From: Rhynchopus sp. YZ270_cl-10
Lineage: Eukaryota; Euglenozoa; Diplonemea; Diplonemida; Diplonemidae
Assembly: GCA_964035575.1 (NCBI GenBank)
Contig: OZ037833.1
Span: 2,852,001 to 2,916,000 of the forward strand
Length of the DNA: 64,000 nucleotides
Direction of reading: 5' to 3'
Below are positions 54,354 to 62,300 of this stretch, in pieces; positions within the stretch are counted from its first letter, which is position 1, and every line of letters starts with the position of its first letter. Below the pieces are notes generated by a model. It was not told the origin of the DNA and searched no databases. It worked only from the letters and a program-made list of their open reading frames with translations. The position numbers and the translations under genes were made by a program.

Positions 54354-55622
54354 ATGACCTCCACTAGCATACTGACAGGCGTGAGATGGTGTGACGACCT
54401 AACAACCGTTACGGAGCTCTCGAGTGCCCCCGTGGAAGAAGAGAAGACACACGCCCTAGGTCTTCTCGCGCCAGGTGAACGACACCACGCCATTCGCGAA
54501 ATCGTCCGACGACAGAAGTTCACAGATCTTGCCTTGGACAGACCGACTTACGACGGCGCTCAATACGGTGTCAACCTCGCCGACACCACGTACCTGCACG
54601 ACCAACTGCAGTGGTCCCACCCCCTGCTAGCTTACCGCCTCCGACGTATCATCTGCGATGGGATACTCTACGCGCACCCTACGGTGCTGTGCCTATACGA
54701 GTCAACAAAGAGAGGTGGCATACACCTCGAAGTGAATCAGTGCCCCTTATGCCTCACACCAACCTCCGGGCTGGCGAAGCACCTGCTGTGGACTTGCCCG
54801 CACACTGTGTCTGCTAACGTGAAGGAAGCGCACCGCCCTCTCCTCGACAGGATCGGCCCGAACACCCCGAGTTGCCTGGCTATGCATGGCATAGCTCCCA
54901 CGAACACGCCCAAGCACGTAGTAACCGACATGCAGAGATACCTGCTGGACGTCACCACCGCAGTAGATGATCACCTGTCCTCGCGGACGACCACAGCGCC
55001 TGCACGCCACCCATGGCGTATGGACTTTGAAGTGTTCGATGCGCCCCCATACCAGGAGGCCATCTACCGGCAGCTCGCCCCTTTCTTTGGGAAGGACGAT
55101 GATCCGAGATGCAAGCAGAAGCGCCGCGAACTGAAGCAAATGCTCCTATGGGCCTCCTCCCTGAAATGGAGCACCGCCAACCTGCCTGTGACATGCGTGG
55201 AACTTGCCATTGACCTGGAAATTTTCCACAGGATCTACGTTCTCCGGCCAACCTCTAACATTAGAGAACGGGCCGCCGCCTTGCGCACATTGCTCAACAA
55301 GCTTCACCGCCTGTGCAAAGCCCTTGGGATTCAAAACCCATTTCCCGCATCTGCCATCTCCTCCTCACGGGGCCTCCGGTCCATTGGCGCACCCGGACTT
55401 ATTGGCTACGACCGTCGCCCAGTTTTTACGTACCCGCGCTACACTATGCACATGCTCGAACACGTCATCGTACGTGCCAAAATTACGAACTCCGGCTGGG
55501 GAAATGACATCATCCCTGACAACAAACTTGTAGAAGCCAGCGCAGCTGAAGCTGTGCGATAACGAATATGATAAGGTGACTGAGCACGAGAGGCTTAGGA
55601 TCATCTTATAAACTTTTCTTTA
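54354..55622 (+). mobile_element. 5'-truncated LINE (non-LTR retrotransposon), ORF2 C-terminus and tail
   Basis: The open frame 54354-55562 encodes 402 residues ending AEAVR. CPLCLTPTSGLAKHLLWTC followed by a hydrophobic/basic helix is the Cys-Cys-His-Cys zinc knuckle plus HLLW.C pattern found downstream of the reverse transcriptase in many LINE ORF2 proteins. RT and endonuclease parts are absent. The tail after the stop (GATAACGAATATGATAAGG, then GGCTTAGGATCATCTTATAA) recurs at 31876-31965. The frame is intact over its whole length, so the insertion is fairly young. Clade not determined. Confidence 0.75.
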
Positions 55623-56099
55623 TTGTGCATGTGTGTGCACTTTTCACTAGCCCACGAAGTCCTTGATGACTCGGGTCTTTAATCGACTTTCACCAGGCTT
55701 AGTGTTCGCGCACCCAGACTCACACGCGGCGGGTTTTTCGTTGCGTATCATCGTTTCCTTGTAACCCTTCTCTCTTATCCCTTCCCAGCCCACCACTTCA
55801 AGATCCGTCGTTACATACATAATACCTTATAAGACCCCCGCCCCACCCGTCTATTTGAATAAGTGCCATTTGTTTTGCGGGTTTCAGTGTGGTACTCGTT
55901 TGCATTTTCCACACCCTTCCTGCACACAAAACACATCGTCACACCACAGACCATATCCGATACACATTACTCTTATTCGTGACCACACATCTTTGTCTAC
56001 ACTAACCTAACCAAAGCAAAGAAGAGAACCACGAAGAGCAAACACAACACAACGGAGCCAGCAGCGCCAGCAGGTACGGTCGGAGCGAGGACAGCGACA
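55623..56099 (+). other. Spacer / 5' region of the PB1-UBA gene
   Basis: No separate gene. CACACCACAG near 55940-55950 is a candidate acceptor. The last ~110 nt match the flank of the truncated copy at 48366, marking the 5' UTR as part of the duplicated block. Confidence 0.5.
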
Positions 56100-57809
56100 A
56101 TGACACACACAGAGGCAGCGACGATGCAGCTCTCCTCAGAGGGTGCGGTCGGGGTGCCGCTGAAGTTTGTGCTCGTGCGCGGGCGGAGGGTGATGGAGCA
56201 GCGGCGCACACGGCTCCTCTGCCCGAGCCTGGAGGACGTGAAGGGGTGTGTGCGGCAGTGGGCGTGCGGGGCGTTCACGCTGCGCTACGTGGACGACGAG
56301 GGGGACCTGGTGACGGTGGAACTGGACGAGGAGTGGGTTGAGTGTGTTGCGCTCTGGCGGGAGGCACGTGGGGCAGACGACGCGGACGTGTGTGCACAAC
56401 AACGTGCCCTGCGTCTGGTGGTGACGATAGGTGCGCAGGAAGGGTCTGCAGTGTGTCTTGGCCAGCAGAGGCATCCGCGCCAGGCCTTCTGGGAGCGCCG
56501 TGATGCACAGAGAGACGGGCACAGACACCACCACCAACACATGCATGGGCGTCACGGCGCTATGCCTGGGATTCGCCAGCTGTTGGTTGAGTGGCACGCA
56601 CAGACGTGGAGACAGGGTCAGGAACAGAAGCAGCAGGCAGGCGACGAGGTTGAACCTGGATCTGGGTCTGTGATGGACGGGACACCGTGCTGCCGTCGGA
56701 GTGTGAAGCACGCAGGTGAGCATGGTCCACGCTGCCGTGTGCACGGGAGGAAGAGTGCAGATGCGACAGACGTTCCGCAGCCTGCGGTGGCAGAGGTGTG
56801 CTGTGCTGGCGAAGGATGTTCCTATGCAGTGACACGCAGACACGGCACACACTGCTGCCACATGTGCGCTCGTGGGGGAGGCCACGGGCCACGCTGTGAG
56901 CAGAGACACATGAAGACTTCTGATGTTGAGGCTGCTGCACCAGCAGTGGTGGGTGAAGACGTGTCGGAGTCTGTGAAGAAAGGGATGCCGTGCTGCCGTC
57001 GGAGTGTGAAGCACGCAGGTGAGCATGGTCCACACTGCCGTGTGCACAAGAGGAAGAGTGCAGATGCGACTGACGTCCTGGTGGAGCAGACAGAAGAAGA
57101 GACACCTGCAGGGGCAGTGAGTGAAGAAGTGAAGCCGTGCTGCCGTCGGAATGTGAAGCAAGCAGGTCAGCACGGTCCACACTGCCGTGTGCACGGGAAG
57201 AAGAGTGGAGATGATGATACTGACAAGGCTGCACGGACGGGGGCCACAGCACAGACACCTGAAGAGGTTGAAGCATTGCAGTCTGTGCAGGAAGGTACAC
57301 CGTGCTGCCGTCGGAGTGTGAAGCACGCGGGTAAGCACGGTCCACACTGCCGTGTGCACAAGAGGAAGAGTGCAGACGCGACTGAGGCTGTGGAGGTGCC
57401 GAGCCAAGAGGAGGAGGAGGACGTCACTGCTGGTGTGCCGGATGCAGCCCTGCTTGTGTGTGCTGGGTGCAGCTTTGAGCTGACTGGTGTGCACGCCACA
57501 CACTGCTGTGTGAGGTGTGCGAAGCATGCAGGCCAGCACGGACCACGCTGCGAGCAGAAGATGCCGATGGCAGCGGAGGAGGACGTGCGGGTGGAGGACG
57601 ACGAGGATGAGGATGTGGATGTGGTTGTGATTGCTGTGCCGGCAGAGACAGAGACAGAGAGGGAGGAGTCGGCAGCAGTTGTGTGTGAGGAGGACAGTGC
57701 GGGTGTGACTGCCCTGCGGAACATGGGGTTCGACATCACTGAAGACGTGCGTGCTGTGCTTGAGAGGCACAACGGAGACGTTGCAGCTGTTTTGGAGGAG
57801 ATGATGTGA
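56100..57809 (+). CDS. PB1 - Cys/His repeat - UBA protein, p62/NBR1-like layout
   Basis: 569 aa, single exon; ATG in GACAATGAC context. Residues ~17-85 look like a PB1 domain: VPLKFVLVRGRR, then FTLRYVDDEGDLVTVELDEE with the acidic OPCA-type loop. Residues ~194-490 contain six Cys/His modules of two kinds: four CCRR.VK(H/Q)AG.HGP.CRVH units and two longer units with C..CS and HCC..C spacing. Most are followed by (K/R)KSADAT-like linkers. The spacing suggests zinc binding but matches no classical finger I know. The C-terminus (~531-569), VTALRNMGFDITEDVRAVL to the final VLEEMM, is a UBA domain with the MGF loop. PB1 plus zinc module plus C-terminal UBA is the order of the autophagy receptors p62 and NBR1. 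Inference: polymerising ubiquitin receptor. No LIR motif was firmly identified. Confidence 0.8.
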   Translation: MTHTEAATMQLSSEGAVGVPLKFVLVRGRRVMEQRRTRLLCPSLEDVKGCVRQWACGAFTLRYVDDEGDLVTVELDEEWVECVALWREARGADDADVCAQQRALRLVVTIGAQEGSAVCLGQQRHPRQAFWERRDAQRDGHRHHHQHMHGRHGAMPGIRQLLVEWHAQTWRQGQEQKQQAGDEVEPGSGSVMDGTPCCRRSVKHAGEHGPRCRVHGRKSADATDVPQPAVAEVCCAGEGCSYAVTRRHGTHCCHMCARGGGHGPRCEQRHMKTSDVEAAAPAVVGEDVSESVKKGMPCCRRSVKHAGEHGPHCRVHKRKSADATDVLVEQTEEETPAGAVSEEVKPCCRRNVKQAGQHGPHCRVHGKKSGDDDTDKAARTGATAQTPEEVEALQSVQEGTPCCRRSVKHAGKHGPHCRVHKRKSADATEAVEVPSQEEEEDVTAGVPDAALLVCAGCSFELTGVHATHCCVRCAKHAGQHGPRCEQKMPMAAEEDVRVEDDEDEDVDVVVIAVPAETETEREESAAVVCEEDSAGVTALRNMGFDITEDVRAVLERHNGDVAAVLEEMM

Positions 57810-58583
57810 TGTTTATTTTGTCACTGCACATGCGACAGGGCATGCCTGCTTTGTTTTACCTCCCTAAAGTTTGAATGTGTCTGTCGCCTGCTTCTAGAAC
57901 AGCAAGCCACACCATGTGAAGGAGGTGTGGATACGAGAGGAACCGATGCCGCGGCCATCATAGATGAGTGCAGCGTGTGTGTGTGTGTGTCCAGCAGAAT
58001 TATATGTTTCAACTCAATCCACTTTTCATGTGATGACCTCGTTGGGTGTAGTGCAGCTGCCACACGAGTGGTCTTCACTATCCTGAGGTGGCTTTGCATG
58101 GTTTGGTTTGCGGATACACACAACAAAGCTGCGTGCTGGTGATGCTGCTGTGGCGCACTGCACTGCCTTCTGGGTGGGTGTGGTGCGGGGTTTTTGTTTT
58201 TCTCTGTTCTCTGATATTTGTTTCCTTTCCGTTCACTCGTGCACTTACCTTTATTCTGCGCACACGTTTTTTGCTTTAGTTCCTTGTCCTTCTTGCAAGC
58301 AATTATATAACATAAACCAGAACGCAACGATGTTCTCGCCTCAAATTTGGGTGGTTCGCAAGTTTTGCTTCAGTTTTTTGATGTTTTGATATTTTGAACC
58401 TACAGAGCAAAGTACCGTTCGCCCCTTCTATCGAAACAAACACTAGCCAGATAGACACGAGGGTGCATTGGTGTGGCTGTGGCCTTGTTCAGTAGTCCAT
58501 TTTGTTATGTTTTTCTTTTGTGCATCAGAAATGCAAGATTGGTAGTTAGAAATGAAGTTCTCAAAACAAAGAAACAAAAGCTT
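57810..58583. other. Spacer downstream of PB1-UBA gene
   Basis: A TG run near 57977-57991 and otherwise unremarkable AT-rich sequence. No gene recognised. Confidence 0.5.
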
Positions 58584-59230
58584 CACCATGGACTCGTAAT
58601 GACATTACGTGACGAGGGACGAGGGAAATTACGTGGGAAATTACGCGCGCAATGACGTCGTCACGACGCGGGCACCCCCTCGTAATGACGACGTCATGAC
58701 GTGGGGTTTCCCTCGTCACGACGACGGCATTACGACGTCATGACGAGGGGGTGCCCTCGTAATTACGAGGGGTGCTCCCGTGGTCATTGTCTGGCTATTG
58801 CCTCCCAGGGAAAGGGACTCTCGAATTTTTTTTTTGGCCCCTATATTATATTTGCCCTATATTATACTATAATATAGGGCTAATTTCGACGATTTGAGGC
58901 CATTAAAAGCAAAATTTGGCACTTTTAAGCATATGTGGGGGTCTAATGACCGTATTTTGGCTGAAATTTGACTTGACAATTTTTTTCACCATTTGGTCAA
59001 TCTGAGGTTTTCTTTGGATTTTTTGGGCCACTTTATGACCTACCACGCCCGATTTTTGAAAAAAAAAATTTTTTTTTTATTGGTCAAAAATCGCCTTGTC
59101 GTGGGTGCCCACGTCATGACGACGTCGTCATGACGAGGGCACCCCCTCGTAATTACGAGGGGGTGCCCTCGTCAAGGCACTCGTAATTACCTCGTCATGA
59201 CGCGCGTAATGTCATTACGAGTCCATGGTG
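58584..59230. mobile_element. 647-bp foldback/MITE with perfect 26-bp TIRs
   Basis: The ends are perfect inverted repeats: 58584-58609 starts CACCATGGACTCGTAATGAC and 59205-59230 is its exact complement. The next ~150 bp on each side are built from interlocking GACGTC, CGTCATGACG and CTCGTAATTACGAG palindromes. The 300-bp core is AT-rich with a CCCTATATTATA...TATAATATAGGG hairpin and an A/T block. There is no coding capacity. Only TT is shared by the flanks (58582-58583 and 59231-59232), so the target duplication would be 2 bp or absent. It lies 157 nt upstream of the giant secreted protein gene. Confidence 0.85.
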
Positions 59231-59387
59231 TTCGTTTGTACTTTGCACTCAATGAAGCCTTACCCCCTCTACGCGCGACTCTCGACACTACACCACACTA
59301 CAGGTAGTTTTATTACTAAACACAAAACAGAAGGAGCAACACAAGCAAACCCCGTGTGCACCCTTTCTTCTCCCTGCCTGTGGTTTG

Positions 59388-62300
59388 ATGCGGCAGAGCA
59401 TGGCACTGCTGGCTCTGTGTGTGGGGTTGGTGCAGGGAAGCATCTACTCGCAGTACACCCTCGACGGCCCTGAGGTGACGGACACGTTTGGGAGGACGAG
59501 CACAACGAAGAAGCTTGCGCTTGGGTCTGGCAGCAACGCAGTGTGTGGGAAGTCGTACCACATGCGGAGCGGGGACTTCGTCAGCCTGAAGGAGGGGAAC
59601 GGGGCACCCACTGGGAACGTCGACTTTTCAATTGCGGGCTACGTGAAGCCTGTGACGATGACGAGAAGGGGACGTACGCTGTTCACGCTTGGTGGGACGG
59701 ACAGGGCGCAGGACGGGACACGTGGGAACTGGGGTGCGTGGGTGATGGTGGACCGTTACAGACGTCTGAGTGTGCGCACGCCTCTCTTCGGGAAGCGGGC
59801 GAGCGCGAAGCTGGCGGTGGGTGTGTGGCACCAGGTTGTGTTGACGTACACAGCTGCAGAGACGATGCTGCGGCTGTGGGTCGACGGCGAGCTTGTGCTG
59901 TCGAAGCGTGCGACGATGGACCTGCAGCAGAGTTCGAGGTACGGCGGGATGGCGATTGGGGAGTTCCACCTGGGGGGCACAAGAAGGTCGCGTGACGGGG
60001 AGTTCTTCGTCGACCACGTGAGCTTCGCGGACCACGTGATGACGCCACAGGAGGCACGTGCGCCGTGCCTGGGGGAGACGGAGACGGGTGCTCCAGCAAC
60101 CAATGTTCCTCGCACCTCAGCGCCTGCAACAGCGGCACCACGCACCAGTGCACCACAGACACAGGCTCCTCGCACATCAGCGCCTGAAACGCAGGCTCCT
60201 GCGACATCTGCGCCTGCCACACCTGCACCACGCACCCAGGCACCTCATACATCAGCACCACGCACAAGCACACCTGCGACACGCACGCCGTCTCCGTCAG
60301 CGCCGTCGTCCTCGGCTGCAGTGTGTGCCCAACGCGGTGCTGTGTGCGGTGTGGTGCGTGCGCAGGACGGGACAACTGTGCAGTGCGGCAGTTGTGCGGC
60401 GGGGATGGTGTGTTCGTTCAACCGCTGCGAGGCACGCTGTGCGCTGGCAGACATCGGACAGGGACCCTTTGACGCAAGCCTGTTCGCGTACGTGCCGCTG
60501 GAGTTTTCCTACGAAGACCTGTCTGCACACGCCCACGCAGTGTCGGCGGAGCTGTTCCCCACGGACAGGCGCGAGCAGGAGTTCCCGTACGAAAGTGTGA
60601 CGGACATGACGTCGCGCACGGTGCGTGTGGACTTCGGTGCTCTGTCTGCTGGGCCGGGCGGTGTGACGCTGTCGCTGAAGGTGCAGCCGCACACAGCGGG
60701 GCAGACAGGTGTGCTGCTGCAGTCTGAGGCGGTGACAGTTGCCGAGGATGCAGGGCGTGTGTCGGTGGCAGTGCGGGCTGCAGGCGGAGCGGTGGTGCAC
60801 ACGACAGCGCTCTCGCACCGCCACTGCAACCATGTGGCAGTGGTGGTTGCCGCTGACGGCGCTGTGGCTGTGTACGTGAACGGTGTGGCTGCGGCCGGTG
60901 CGCCTGTGTCTGTGTCGGGGACGATGCAGCTGGGGGGCGTGCTCTCTGTGCCACAGCACCCTGGGAAGGTGTGGGACGTGCGTGTGTACTCGCGTGCCCT
61001 GGGTGCTGCGGAGGTGGAGGCGCTGGGGAACAGGTGCGGGGCTGTTGGGACGTCGTCGCTGGTGGTGCCCGACGCAACGATGCCGAACTTCCTATGTGGT
61101 GTGTACCAGTGCATCTACTGGCCTGAGGGGGTGACGGACACAACGCAGGACAGCTTCGAGTACCAGCTCTCGGGACACGACATGACCTGGGAGCACAACG
61201 TGATGGAGACAGGGATGTACGTGCACGGGGCGCTGTGTGCCGAGTACGCAAAGCCACGCCAGGTGCTGCTGACGGACGGGTACCGCCGGTCGTGGGTGAG
61301 CAAGTTCAACTTTGGGAAGGCGTGGAACCAGTACGTGCTGCACGAGAACTTCCACGCGTACCAGAAGCGTGCACAGGGGTCGACGAAGTTCCTTGCAGAG
61401 TCGACTGCGTCGTGGGGTGCGTTCTCACAGAAGCCGACTGCGTACGACACGATTCTCGGGATGTACACCCTGCAGCCGCAGCTGGCGCTGTGGACGACAC
61501 AGAGCTCGACCTTCGCAGACGGGATTGTGGACATTGGGAAGGGCGGACACCAGTACGGGGCGGCAATCTGGGAGTGGTTCGTGACACACCACGTGCTTGG
61601 GGACGACTTCTGGGTGGGGAAGGTGTACAACCGTGCGCGCCTTGGGCTGGCACCGCTGAGTGGCGCACCTGCGGAGGGGATGTACAACGCACTTGCGGAG
61701 GCTGGGTACGACATGCGTGAGGTCTTCAGCGACTTTGCGGCACGTGTGACGACGTGGGACGTCGACTACGAAGAGACCTTCCGTGCGTCTGAGGAAGGGT
61801 CGTTCCGCCGTCTGAACGGAAACAACAAGAAGAACACGGAGGACCCTGTGGCCGACGAGGAGGTTGACAACAAGGTGGCTGTCTTCTACGGTGCTGGCGG
61901 CACGGACGGGGCGTGGGTGTCTGTGCCTGGGCGGTACATGATCGGGGACTGGGCGTTCAACGCGTACGAGGTGTCGGGTGTGGCGACAGAAACACAGTAC
62001 ACAGTGGGTGTGGTGCCGTCTGCTGCGAACCCTGCCTACTCTGAGTTCCGTGCACAGGCTGTGGTGTACAACACGGCGACTGGGGAGCGGCGCTACGTGC
62101 GGCTCCCTGCAGCAGTGGCAGGGACGGGCGGCAAGGCTGTGACGGCAACGGTGCGTGTGGGTGCCGGGGAGACGCTGTACTTGGTGGTGGCAAACACGCC
62201 TGCAACGCAGTTCACAGACTTCCTCGCGTACTCGTACGACTACCTCATCCAGGCCGGGGGTGCGCCTCCCGTGCCGGTGCCAGTGACAGCAGCACCAACT

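Noticed and set aside
56136-57770. 544-codon frame on the minus strand
   Set aside because: It is a mirror of the repeated, GC-biased PB1-UBA gene; it has no domain and its Leu/His/Thr repeats simply reflect the + strand Cys/His units.
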